A stretch of 56,908 nt of DNA from a virus: positions 1 through 56,908 of the IMG/VR virus record IMGVR_UViG_3300027881_000016, one strand, 5' to 3'. Position numbers and translations under genes: made by a program. Below are positions 41,651-48,819 of the stretch, piece after piece. How positions within the stretch are numbered: the first letter of the stretch is position 1; each line of letters begins with the position of its first letter. A model generated the notes under the pieces. It searched no databases. It was not told the DNA's origin and was given only the letters and a program-made list of their open reading frames with translations.

Positions 41651-42200
41651 CGTACTTGTCGAAGGCGACCTGATCATCACCGCGGCAGCGAAGGATTTCG
41701 TTGCCAAGAACAGCGGTGACATGATCGCAGCGAAGCTGCACGTTAAGGCCAAGATCGATGAAATGCAACGGCTTAACGGCATCTTCACCAGCGGTATCGA
41801 AGGCAAGCATGTCCTTCGCGACCAACTCGAACGACTTGTGCTAGCGCGCAAGATCGTCGGCTCATCCGAGATGAGCATGCAACACCGTCTCACGAATGCG
41901 AGACTGCATGGTTGGGATCTCGAGAAGTCCAAGCAGTACGATGGCTACAAGTCAGCCAAGGAAGCCCGCGATCGCTGGGCGGCTGAAGCTTGCTTCTTCG
42001 AGTACGTGGTACGCGAACTGACCGACGGTGAGATCATTCACAATGACCTCGCCGCGCAGATCGCAACGCGCGTAGGCTATCTCATCAAAGATGAGGCCTA
42101 CGAAGAAGGTCGCAACGTCCTTAACCCGAAACCTCGGGTTCAGGAAGGCGTAGCTCAGCCCGAAATGAGCAAGGAAGAGATGCGCCTTGCTACGGCATAG
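41427..42200 (+). CDS. Unknown protein ahead of DNA polymerase, 257 aa
   Basis: ATG at 41427 has GGAG. An acidic, Ala/Ser-rich N-terminus precedes WYLDMKYQWTPNANGGNRLVPQDNY, then helices (AAKLHVKAKIDEMQRLN, EARDRWAAEACFFEYVVRELTDGE). It lies last in the early transcript, before tandem terminators. Because it precedes the replication block, a replication or recombination accessory role is possible, but no family is recognised. Confidence 0.75.
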   Translation: MFNENTAVPDAPAGESEMDRGAPSTIVAQAASEIIPEPSVSSIAPLPWYLDMKYQWTPNANGGNRLVPQDNYVRDVLVEGDLIITAAAKDFVAKNSGDMIAAKLHVKAKIDEMQRLNGIFTSGIEGKHVLRDQLERLVLARKIVGSSEMSMQHRLTNARLHGWDLEKSKQYDGYKSAKEARDRWAAEACFFEYVVRELTDGEIIHNDLAAQIATRVGYLIKDEAYEEGRNVLNPKPRVQEGVAQPEMSKEEMRLATA

Positions 42201-42209
42201 TCTCTGGTG

Positions 42210-42230
42210 GTACGTACATTGTACGTACAT
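42210..42230 (+). repeat. 10-bp tandem direct repeat
   Basis: GTACGTACAT occurs twice, one base apart, right after the stop and before the terminators; each copy is largely self-complementary and they can pair as a hairpin. Confidence 0.7.
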
Positions 42231-42233
42231 CTT

Positions 42234-42270
42234 GGGGAGTGGGCACTTCGGTGCCTGCTTCCCTTTTTTT
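42234..42270 (+). terminator. Strong intrinsic terminator of the early block
   Basis: GGGGAGTGGGCAC-TTCG-GTGCCTGCTTCCC forms a 13-bp stem with a TTCG loop, followed by seven T. It ends the 35.4-42.2 kb unit. Confidence 0.9.
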
Positions 42271-42281
42271 GCTCACACAAC

Positions 42282-42306
42282 GGGTGCCTAGCACCCTTTC
42301 TTTTTC
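42282..42306 (+). terminator. Second, tandem terminator
   Basis: GGGTGC-CTA-GCACCC then TTTCTTTTTC, 12 bases after the first terminator. Tandem terminators indicate that read-through into the polymerase gene is tightly limited. Confidence 0.75.
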
Positions 42307-42340
42307 TCAACTAACCCGGAGGATTAACCGGCCCGCGCTT

Positions 42341-44197
42341 ATGGATAATTCTTTCATCGATTACGAAACCTTCTGGGGCGTGAAGTACAGCCTCCGTGCC
42401 CAGGGCATGTCCTATACTGATTACATCCTCGACGATCGTTTTCAGATTCATGGCGCCAGCGTCGCCGTGAATAAGGACACCCCTGTTTTTTTACGCGGAG
42501 ATGACCTAAAGGCCTGGGTCAGGGAAATCTCCCAGCGGGAGATGCAACTCGTCTGTCACAACAACCTGTTTGATGGCTTCATCACCAGTTGGGTGATGAA
42601 GGCTCGTTTTACTCGCTATTTCTGTACGCTCGCCATGGTCGACGCGCTCTATCAAGGAGCCATCGGCCGCGGTCTGGACGAATGCATGAAGATGTTGCTC
42701 GGCCGCGAAGGCAAGAGCGACATCCTAGCTCGAACAAAGAACAAACGCTCCGAGGACTTTACGCCCGAAGAGTGGCACGACATGGCTCTCTACGCGAATG
42801 AGGATCTGGCGTCAACGCAAGATCTTTTCTATCAGTATAGTGGGTGCTTACCGCAACTCGAACACGACATCATGGACACCGTTCTGCGGATGTTCATAGA
42901 GCCCAAACTGGAGTTTGACGAACCCACTCTATTGAAAGCCGTGAAAGAAGCCGATGACGACCGCAACCAACGGATCCTGGCCGCGGTCAATCGGGGAGCA
43001 ACTTTGGAAATACTCAAGGGCAACAAACTGTTTCCCGAGTTCTTACGTGAACGTGACATCTACGTGCCGATGAAGCCTAACCCCAAAGGCATCATGATCC
43101 CCGCGTTTGCGAAAACAGATGTTGGCTTCCAACAAATGCTCGAGAGCAAAGACGACGAGATCAGAGACCTAGCCCAAGGCCGGCTAGCTGTGAAAAGTAC
43201 GCAGGCCACGACACGCGCGTACCGATTTAAGAAACTGCACGATCTGATCGGCCTGTTCCCCGTCGCATACAACTACGCTCGAGCTCACACATGGAGACTG
43301 TCTGGCGCCAATAAAGTCAACGCCGCGAACCTCAAACGTAAGAGCCTTCTCAGGCTGTGCATTGTCGCGCCCGACGGCTCAAGACTCGGGGTATCAGACG
43401 CCTCACAAATCGAGTGCCGTGCGGATGGCTACATTGCAGGGCAAGAAACTCTCCTCCAATTGTTCAGAGACAAGAGAGATCCCTACAACGATATGGCCTC
43501 TGACATCTTCGAGAAACCCATCGATCGGAAGGGCAATGCAGATCACTTCTTCGAAGGGTTCCTCGGAAAGACTGCTGTGCTCGGTCTTGGATTCCAGATG
43601 GGAGGAGACAAATTTAAGTGGACTGTGGAGACCAAGGCTAAGGTCGACCTCGAGATAGACATCGACTACGACTTGGATGAAGCACATCGCGTTGTCTCAG
43701 TCTACCGAGGAAAGAACTGGAAGATCGTCAAATTCTGGGGCCACTGCAAGAACATGCTCTACGATATGATTCGCAACCGTGACTCCACTTGGTATTACCC
43801 TGATGGCACGCTCGAAATACGCGGCAAGGAAAACAAAATCTATTTCCCCAACGGCACCTTCCTTTACTATCCGATGCTAGCGTATGATGACGGCCAGTTC
43901 ACATATATAGTGAAACAAGGCAGCCGATACGTTAATAAGAAGATCTACGGTGGCCTGCTCTGCGAGAACATCGTACAGCACTTCGCCAGGAACATTACTT
44001 CTGCCCACATGGTTCAGATTTCGAAACGCTACCCGGTCGTCCTACACACCTACGACGAGAATGTGGCATTGATTCCTGAGACCGAGGCAGAAGAAGGCAC
44101 TCAATGGATGATAGACCTTATGAAGGTTCCGCCTGCATGGGCGGCTTCCATTCCTTTAGACGCAGAGGGCGGTCACGCCCGGGAGTATTCGAAATGA
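42341..44197 (+). CDS. polA: DNA polymerase I-type (family A), 618 aa
   Basis: A 3'-5' exonuclease domain is shown by FIDYET (Asp7, Glu9) and the later ALYANEDLAST segment. The polymerase domain has TWRLSGANKVNAANL, motif A DASQIECR (Asp353, Glu358), an O-helix-like GKTAVLGLGFQMG and motif C HTYDE (residues 569-573). It replicates phage DNA. GGAGG lies far (about 23 bases) from the ATG, so initiation may be weak or the leader structured. No 5' nuclease domain. Sits just after tandem terminators. Confidence 0.93.
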   Translation: MDNSFIDYETFWGVKYSLRAQGMSYTDYILDDRFQIHGASVAVNKDTPVFLRGDDLKAWVREISQREMQLVCHNNLFDGFITSWVMKARFTRYFCTLAMVDALYQGAIGRGLDECMKMLLGREGKSDILARTKNKRSEDFTPEEWHDMALYANEDLASTQDLFYQYSGCLPQLEHDIMDTVLRMFIEPKLEFDEPTLLKAVKEADDDRNQRILAAVNRGATLEILKGNKLFPEFLRERDIYVPMKPNPKGIMIPAFAKTDVGFQQMLESKDDEIRDLAQGRLAVKSTQATTRAYRFKKLHDLIGLFPVAYNYARAHTWRLSGANKVNAANLKRKSLLRLCIVAPDGSRLGVSDASQIECRADGYIAGQETLLQLFRDKRDPYNDMASDIFEKPIDRKGNADHFFEGFLGKTAVLGLGFQMGGDKFKWTVETKAKVDLEIDIDYDLDEAHRVVSVYRGKNWKIVKFWGHCKNMLYDMIRNRDSTWYYPDGTLEIRGKENKIYFPNGTFLYYPMLAYDDGQFTYIVKQGSRYVNKKIYGGLLCENIVQHFARNITSAHMVQISKRYPVVLHTYDENVALIPETEAEEGTQWMIDLMKVPPAWAASIPLDAEGGHAREYSK

Positions 44198-44367
44198 AAG
44201 AGCTACTTGCAGGACTATCAGTACTTTGTATTTGGGTCGGTGGCCTCGCAGCATGGATAACCGCCATCATTCATACAGCCAAGAACGACATGATCGCCAT
44301 GCTGATCATCGACCTCATAATCCCGCCAGTGGGTGTAGTCCACGGCGTCATCATCTGGTTCTCCTGA
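44194..44367 (+). CDS. Small membrane protein, 57 aa
   Basis: ATGA overlap with the polymerase stop. Two hydrophobic helices (GLSVLCIWVGGLAAWITAII and IAMLIIDLIIPPVGVVHGVII) with a short polar turn. Translationally coupled to the polymerase. Function unknown; a membrane anchor for replication is one idea. Confidence 0.75.
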   Translation: MKELLAGLSVLCIWVGGLAAWITAIIHTAKNDMIAMLIIDLIIPPVGVVHGVIIWFS

Positions 44368-44567
44368 TGATTTGCTACAAGGATCAGGGCTGGTGCTCCA
44401 GCTCTGATTCATGCAAAAACGTGGAGTGCTTCCGGAATTACACCCCGGAAGAACATCAGCGCAATATAAATGGCGTGAATCTTCCTATTTCAGAGGGAGA
44501 CTTCAAAACAGAGGAATGTGGCTATGAGCTTCGACTTCAGCCGGGTGACGGCGAAAGATCAACCTAG
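44367..44567 (+). CDS. Small Cys-rich protein, 66 aa
   Basis: Starts by TGATG overlap. MICYKDQGWCSSSDSCKNVECFRNYTPEEHQR has four Cys in a C-x6-C-x5-C-x4-C pattern, plausible for zinc. I know similar short phage proteins with C..C..CxN..C and a following TPEE helix. Overlaps the exonuclease gene by 44 bases. Confidence 0.75.
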   Translation: MICYKDQGWCSSSDSCKNVECFRNYTPEEHQRNINGVNLPISEGDFKTEECGYELRLQPGDGERST

Positions 44568-45225
44568 GAATAACGCAGAGCTCTCAGTAGATATCGAGTC
44601 ATTCGGTATCGATCAGGGAGCCCCGATAGTTACCATCGGTGCTGTCTTATTCGATCCCTACGCAAACGACTCGAGTGAAGAGCTCGTTCGCCGCTCGATA
44701 TTGATTCGCATCGATATCAGCGATACTCTTAAGTACGCCACCAAGATCAATGGCGGCACGATGCGGTGGTGGTTCGAGCAAGATGATTCAGCGATCAAGG
44801 CACTGGTCGGTGACGCTCTCTCGGCGCAAGAAGCACTCACCAAACTATCGAGGTACTGCAATGAGCGCGGCAAGTTCATGGCGAAAGAATTTTTCGACGA
44901 TATCTGTGACTTTCCTAAGACCTCACGATACTGGGCCAAGGATCCAGACTTTGACTTGCGCCTACTGCAGTACTACTACGACCACCCCAAGCTTAGTGCC
45001 AAGCAGCCTTGGAAGTTCTGGGAAGGCCGTTCGGTGCGAACAGTGCAAGATCTTGCATGGCCTGAAGGCGGGCTGGAACGTCCCGATTTCGAGGTACCAG
45101 GTGTTGCGCACGATGCCTGTTGGGATGCAATCACCCAAGCCATGACGGTCCAAGCCGCAATGCGCCGGCTCGGCCTATCACGCGACCAAGACGTCGACTT
45201 CAAGAACTGGGAAGGCAACGAATGA
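44524..45225 (+). CDS. DEDDh-type 3'-5' exonuclease, 233 aa
   Basis: ELSVDIESFG gives the first Asp and Glu, PIVTIGAVLFDP the following strand, and VAHDACWDAITQA the His...Asp of the DEDDh active site. It resembles phage exonucleases of the Rv2179c-like family. It may trim RNA or DNA ends in replication or recombination. GAGGAA at 7 bases supports the ATG at 44524; the GTG just upstream is less likely. Confidence 0.82.
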   Translation: MSFDFSRVTAKDQPRNNAELSVDIESFGIDQGAPIVTIGAVLFDPYANDSSEELVRRSILIRIDISDTLKYATKINGGTMRWWFEQDDSAIKALVGDALSAQEALTKLSRYCNERGKFMAKEFFDDICDFPKTSRYWAKDPDFDLRLLQYYYDHPKLSAKQPWKFWEGRSVRTVQDLAWPEGGLERPDFEVPGVAHDACWDAITQAMTVQAAMRRLGLSRDQDVDFKNWEGNE

Positions 45226-45422
45226 GAACCGCGACGTACATCGGCGATGGTGTCTACGCCACGAAGCACAGCTTTGGCATCGTCCTGACGACTGGACATC
45301 ACCAAGAATCCGAAGCCGACAACACCATCGTACTCGAGAACAACGTGTACGATTCTTTTACCAAGTGGGTAAATAATGGTTGTCCAGACTACAACACCGG
45401 CGAAAAGTACGCCGACATTTAG
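45222..45422 (+). CDS. Unknown small protein, 66 aa
   Basis: ATGA overlap with the exonuclease stop. MRTATYIGDGVYATKHSFGIVLTTGHH reads as beta strands with a C-terminal NVYDSFTKWVNNGC. Similar short strand-rich proteins are common next to phage exonuclease genes. Last gene before the GGACC-rich gap. Confidence 0.75.
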   Translation: MRTATYIGDGVYATKHSFGIVLTTGHHQESEADNTIVLENNVYDSFTKWVNNGCPDYNTGEKYADI

Positions 45423-45660
45423 GTCCAAAAAAAGTGGACCTGGACCCACCGTACCCCTCTCTCTAAAAAAGACATAGCCACATTCATACACATGTTTTAT
45501 AGAGACCCCAAGGTAAAGAAAAATATGGACCTAGTGGACCTAAGCAACTTAGTCCTTACAACTCAGTAACTTAGCGACCAAGTTTTGTGGACCTAAAAGT
45601 GGACCCCCTGGCAAAAGGTCCAAAAAAATATGGACCCTGGGAAAATATTCCCAGAAAGGA
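45423..45660. other. AT-rich gap with GGACC iterons; possible origin or operator
   Basis: GGACC occurs at 45436, 45442, 45527, 45536, 45589, 45601 and 45632, with GGTCC at 45422 and 45617. Two pairs form GGTCC-A7-GGACC hairpins. Between them lie A-rich tracts and ACTTAGTCC / ACTTAGCGACC words like those in the divergent control region. No coding signal was seen. It could be a replication origin, a protein-binding array or both. Confidence 0.55.
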
Positions 45661-45667
45661 GAATACA

Positions 45668-46024
45668 ATGAGCATTTACCGTTTCGTCCTCGATGTCGAG
45701 GAGGAAGGCTTCAGGTGCGACCGAATGGAGGAATACTGGCCCAATCATGTAAACCAAGATCGGGAAAAGATCAGCTACCTCTGCAAGGTCACGACCATCG
45801 ACGAAGCTGATCTGCCGCGCGATACCACTATGTTCGATGCGGTCTTCACCATCCACCACCAGCCGGGTAGCTTCAAGATTGACTACCACGAAGATAACCC
45901 GGACTGGACCACCATCACCGAGGGGTTCAATGCACCACACTACCTGATGGACACCATGAAGCATTATCTGGCTCTCGAGTATGAGGCCGGCTTCCGCTTC
46001 GTTCACTTGGAGGCAATAGCATGA
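45668..46024 (+). CDS. Unknown protein, 118 aa
   Basis: ATG at 45668 with AAAGGAGA. The protein (MSIYRFVLDVEEEGFRCDRMEEYWPN) is acidic and alpha-beta in style with EALEY-type helices near the end. It opens a run of small unknown genes after the GGACC gap, so it is probably transcribed from that region. No family recognised. Confidence 0.8.
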   Translation: MSIYRFVLDVEEEGFRCDRMEEYWPNHVNQDREKISYLCKVTTIDEADLPRDTTMFDAVFTIHHQPGSFKIDYHEDNPDWTTITEGFNAPHYLMDTMKHYLALEYEAGFRFVHLEAIA

Positions 46025-46290
46025 AACAGGTCGTACACATCGATACTTTCAGCGGGCACAAGCGCAAGACCGACATCGAAGACTTCATCTCCGAGTCGAC
46101 TGAGCCTGATCAGCTTGACTATAGCGGAGCAGTTGAGAATGCACGGTCGCATGCCCGTGAAGTGGCCGAGATGCTCGGCCGGCTGTGTCAGGTGCTCAGC
46201 GAGAAAGGGCTGCTGACTAACAACGAGCTGCTTGAGATTGGCAACGGCCATAAGTTCAGATCAGTTCACTTTGAAGAAGGAGAGTTCTAA
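46021..46290 (+). CDS. Unknown helical protein, 89 aa
   Basis: ATGA overlap with the upstream stop. The protein begins MKQVVHIDTFSGHKRK and has a long amphipathic helix (SHAREVAEMLGRLCQVLSEKGLLTNNELLEI). Soluble. Coupled with its neighbours; unrecognised. Confidence 0.77.
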   Translation: MKQVVHIDTFSGHKRKTDIEDFISESTEPDQLDYSGAVENARSHAREVAEMLGRLCQVLSEKGLLTNNELLEIGNGHKFRSVHFEEGEF

Positions 46291-46580
46291 TGCATATCGT
46301 AAAGAAGTGCCCGCAAGACTATAAAGGCCCGACCTTGAATGACCTCAGGATCGGCGACATTTTCCAGAGCAAAGTCATTTGGCCAGAGAAGACGTTCATG
46401 TGTACTTGGCATAAAAAGAAGGATCGGATCGCGTTCACTTGCCTCGGCTCAACTGATAAGAACGAAGGTGAGTGTGGACAGATGTTCTCGGTGATAAGGA
46501 CGAACGTTGAGAAAGAACCCGGCAGGTATCCTGTAGAGGTTTTCCGTAGCGCAGCAGTTTGCCTGGATGGTGAAGCATGA
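46290..46580 (+). CDS. Unknown Cys-containing protein, 96 aa
   Basis: Start overlaps the upstream stop (TAATG) with AAGGAGA. It begins MHIVKKCPQDYKGPTLND and contains five Cys with a CTWHKKKDRIAFTC pair, which may bind metal. The next gene overlaps by 4 bases and begins with a similar KCP motif (MKIIEAKCP), so the two may be related. Confidence 0.76.
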   Translation: MHIVKKCPQDYKGPTLNDLRIGDIFQSKVIWPEKTFMCTWHKKKDRIAFTCLGSTDKNEGECGQMFSVIRTNVEKEPGRYPVEVFRSAAVCLDGEA

Positions 46581-46855
46581 AAATCATCGAAGCTAAATGC
46601 CCCGCACACCTTGCGCTCAGCCGTATCGCGGAAGGCGGCACGCTGCGATTCAAGGCAATCCTGAATACGAAGCACAAGGACGATGACGTCTTCATAGTCA
46701 ATGAGGTGTGCAGCTCGTACCGGCCGAAAGATACTTATGGCAAAGACAAATGCACCGGCAAGATGGCGATCACCAATCTTCGTACTGGTGCGCTGTGCTA
46801 CGCCGACAAGAGCCGGCCAGTCTACCCGGTAAACGCGGAGGTACGAGAGTTATGA
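46577..46855 (+). CDS. Unknown Cys-containing protein, 92 aa
   Basis: Starts MKIIEAKCPAHLALSRI by ATGA overlap. Cys residues at KCP, EVCSS, KDKCTG and GALCYA could form a metal site. Similar opening to the previous gene suggests an old duplication, but overall similarity is low. Confidence 0.76.
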   Translation: MKIIEAKCPAHLALSRIAEGGTLRFKAILNTKHKDDDVFIVNEVCSSYRPKDTYGKDKCTGKMAITNLRTGALCYADKSRPVYPVNAEVREL

Positions 46856-47190
46856 GCACTAACTACTATTGGATCATCGAGGAACCAGCACCCCCCGACG
46901 TGAGGTTACCCTCTGGCGAGTACGTCGTAGCCAGCACACCGACAATAGATACGTATGACGTACATATCGGTAAGCGTTACGGTACACCCGACGGCTGTAG
47001 GTTCATCTGGGCTATCCAGCCGAAAGTTATGCTGCGCCGCTTCGAGATAATGGCGAAGCAGTACAACAACGAAGATGAGATAGTAATCATCGACGAGTAC
47101 GGACGTAAACTCTCTTGGGCAGACTTTGAGGTGGTCTTGTATGACTGCTCCGCATGGGAACTGACCAACATTGGATCGAGGTTTTGCTAG
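46852..47190 (+). CDS. Conserved phage protein of the MSTNYYW type, 112 aa
   Basis: MSTNYYWIIEE, then DVHIGKRYGTPDGCRFIWAI and IIDEYGRKLSWADFEVVL match a family of short phage proteins (NYY..., HIGKSSAGW..., DEYGR...). These are widespread in phage genomes but have no known function. ATG at 46852 overlaps the previous stop. Confidence 0.8.
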   Translation: MSTNYYWIIEEPAPPDVRLPSGEYVVASTPTIDTYDVHIGKRYGTPDGCRFIWAIQPKVMLRRFEIMAKQYNNEDEIVIIDEYGRKLSWADFEVVLYDCSAWELTNIGSRFC

Positions 47191-47276
47191 TGACAAAGCT
47201 TATCGCGTATAGCGGTCTCACATTCTTTGGCGCTCTGTTAATAATGATCGCCCTTTTTTCTTACTTGGGATATTAA
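47190..47276 (+). CDS. 28-residue membrane peptide
   Basis: GTG overlapping the upstream stop (TAGTG) encodes MTKLIAYSGLTFFGALLIMIAL and ends in TAT TAA. One hydrophobic helix. Tight packing between two genes supports expression, but the small size leaves doubt. Confidence 0.5.
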   Translation: MTKLIAYSGLTFFGALLIMIALFSYLGY

Positions 47277-47278
47277 CG

Positions 47279-47503
47279 ATGAAATATACATTCCGTGGCA
47301 ATGTCGTCTTTGAGTACGACCCGGAGACGAAACAGATGAGCGCTGGTGAGGTATGCAGCGATGGCTTCGAGACGAACGTGTTCAACTTTTGCGGGTTTAT
47401 CCCTGACGACTTCAAGCTATTTTCTGAGTTTTTCAGGCGAGCCCATCGCCATGCGACTGGTCAGCTTAACGCAGCCGATCTCCCTGACATTGAGGTGAAC
47501 TGA
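47279..47503 (+). CDS. Unknown small protein, 74 aa
   Basis: ATG at 47279 begins 2 bases after the upstream stop. MKYTFRGNVVFEYDPETKQMSAGEV reads as strands, then FKLFSEFFRRAHRHATGQLN as a helix. Stop overlaps the next start (TGATG). Unrecognised. Confidence 0.75.
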   Translation: MKYTFRGNVVFEYDPETKQMSAGEVCSDGFETNVFNFCGFIPDDFKLFSEFFRRAHRHATGQLNAADLPDIEVN

Positions 47504-47730
47504 TGGAATGGGACACTTACACGACGCAAGACATTCGCGAGATTATGAAGACCAAAGAAAAATGGGAAGCCCTTGAGCACGATAAATGGAAGCTGCTTTC
47601 GTTCTCGGAAAACGAAGCCCGCTTCGGTTGGTTAGATCGAAATTTGCAGTACACGAAGTACATAACCGTCAGAACCGAACAGGCCAAATTCTTTAGAGGA
47701 GTAGAACCTGATGTCCTTGACATGTTATAG
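47503..47730 (+). CDS. Unknown small protein, 75 aa
   Basis: Coupled by TGATG. MEWDTYTTQDIREIMKTKEKWEALEHDKWKLLSF contains many Trp, Lys and Glu; no membrane segment. Function unknown. A 37-residue membrane peptide begins inside its 3' end. Confidence 0.72.
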   Translation: MEWDTYTTQDIREIMKTKEKWEALEHDKWKLLSFSENEARFGWLDRNLQYTKYITVRTEQAKFFRGVEPDVLDML

Positions 47731-47824
47731 CTTAATGCTGTTGCTCATTTTTTTGTCCGCTATAGGCGTGAGCTTGGTCATGTTCTGGTTTGCAGACCGA
47801 CTTCACGATGACGATGGGTGGTGA
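47711..47824 (+). CDS. 37-residue membrane peptide
   Basis: ATG at 47711 has AGAGGAG at good spacing. MSLTCYSLMLLLIFLSAI is one hydrophobic helix, followed by a short polar tail ending LHDDDGW. Too short for ordinary gene callers. Confidence 0.6.
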   Translation: MSLTCYSLMLLLIFLSAIGVSLVMFWFADRLHDDDGW

Positions 47825-47825
47825 T

Positions 47826-47996
47826 ATGGGCGACGTAGTTGAATTCAAAAAGTCTAGAAGAGACATACAACACGTTGATTCTTCTACGATTGTTGAGAAG
47901 ATTGAAATGACGCCCGAGCTGAAGAAAGAGTTCGAAGAGCTCGGGTACACTGTTGATAAGGAGACGAGAAATGAAGACACAAAGAACACTAGTTGA
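47826..47996 (+). CDS. Small charged protein, 56 aa
   Basis: ATG at 47826 is 1 base after the previous stop with a GGTGGTGAT sequence upstream. MGDVVEFKKSRRDIQHVD, then TPELKKEFEELGYTVDKE looks like a short regulatory-type helix pair. Its end overlaps the next gene by 26 bases. Confidence 0.68.
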   Translation: MGDVVEFKKSRRDIQHVDSSTIVEKIEMTPELKKEFEELGYTVDKETRNEDTKNTS

Positions 47997-48306
47997 AGGC
48001 ACCATGTTCGTATTCGCCAAGGCGAAGAGCGAATACGAGCTCGATAACCTTGAGCCTGGCGATCTGCCATTCAAGTACGAGCTGAAGTCGTATGACTATG
48101 GCGATGAGGACTGCGTGCGGCTGCACGAGTTTGCAGTCAGCGATTACGTGCCTGATGGCATCGATATCACGCTCAAGTGTATTGAGAACCTGAAAGAGCA
48201 GATCACTGTGATTGAGGAAGATGCCAAGAAGGCGGTCAAGAAGCTGGAAGACCGCATCAAGGCGCTGGCCCTGATCGAATACAAGCCGGAACCGATCGAT
48301 GGATGA
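47971..48306 (+). CDS. Unknown protein with C-terminal coiled coil, 111 aa
   Basis: ATG at 47971 has AAGGAGA. MKTQRTLVEGTMFVFAKAKSEYELDN has a strand-rich first half; the C-terminal NLKEQITVIEEDAKKAVKKLEDRIKAL is coiled coil. Its Gly-Asp-Leu-Pro segment (LEPGDLPFKYELKSYDYG) is beta-like. Unrecognised. Confidence 0.76.
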   Translation: MKTQRTLVEGTMFVFAKAKSEYELDNLEPGDLPFKYELKSYDYGDEDCVRLHEFAVSDYVPDGIDITLKCIENLKEQITVIEEDAKKAVKKLEDRIKALALIEYKPEPIDG

Positions 48307-48487
48307 TCACACGCTGGCACAGATAGCAGTAACTGTGGCAATAGTTGCCCTTGCCTTCGTTCTTTTTGTTGCTGCACAGCCTCAACCTTGCCCTGAAGTA
48401 CCAGCAAGGCCCATAAGCTTGCCGGAGAAGTGCCGGCATCTGACCGAGGAAGAATGGATGGACTGCATGGGAGTAGGTCGCAAATGA
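48299..48487 (+). CDS. Small single-pass membrane protein, 62 aa
   Basis: ATG at 48299 overlaps the previous gene. Residues 7-26 form one hydrophobic helix (AQIAVTVAIVALAFVLFVAA); the outside part has two Cys-flanked segments (CRHLTEEEWMDC) that could form a disulfide. Possibly inner membrane with a periplasmic tail. Confidence 0.7.
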   Translation: MDDHTLAQIAVTVAIVALAFVLFVAAQPQPCPEVPARPISLPEKCRHLTEEEWMDCMGVGRK

Positions 48488-48819
48488 AACCTAAGATTCG
48501 ACTCGGCGCAATCATTACGCTGCTGGAATTAGGGGTCGTGTTCATCCTGAAACTGCTCTCGCACAAGGAGCAGAAAAAACAAAAACCCCGTGCAAGTCAA
48601 GCACTTAGAGTCCGTGGGAAACCCGTTGTAAAGGTAGAGCCACCACGGTATGATGGTAAATCCACTCAAGGATCCCCAAATGCAACTTACCTTCCTCGAA
48701 GCGGAAGTCCCGCTGACAAAGAGCTACGAGAAAAAACAGGATGGTTCCTACAAAGGTGGTGGCTATCCCGGCGTGACAAACTTCACAAGTCACGTCGAAG
48801 AAGTAGATTCTATTGCTAG
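48484..48819 (+). CDS. Unknown membrane-anchored protein, overlapping primase, up to 111 aa
   Basis: ATGA overlap. Residues 8-25 are hydrophobic (GAIITLLELGVVFILKLL) and the rest is Lys/Arg/Pro-rich. The last 140 bases overlap the primase-helicase start in another frame, so the true C-terminus may be less conserved. Function unknown. Confidence 0.55.
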   Translation: MKPKIRLGAIITLLELGVVFILKLLSHKEQKKQKPRASQALRVRGKPVVKVEPPRYDGKSTQGSPNATYLPRSGSPADKELREKTGWFLQRWWLSRRDKLHKSRRRSRFYC

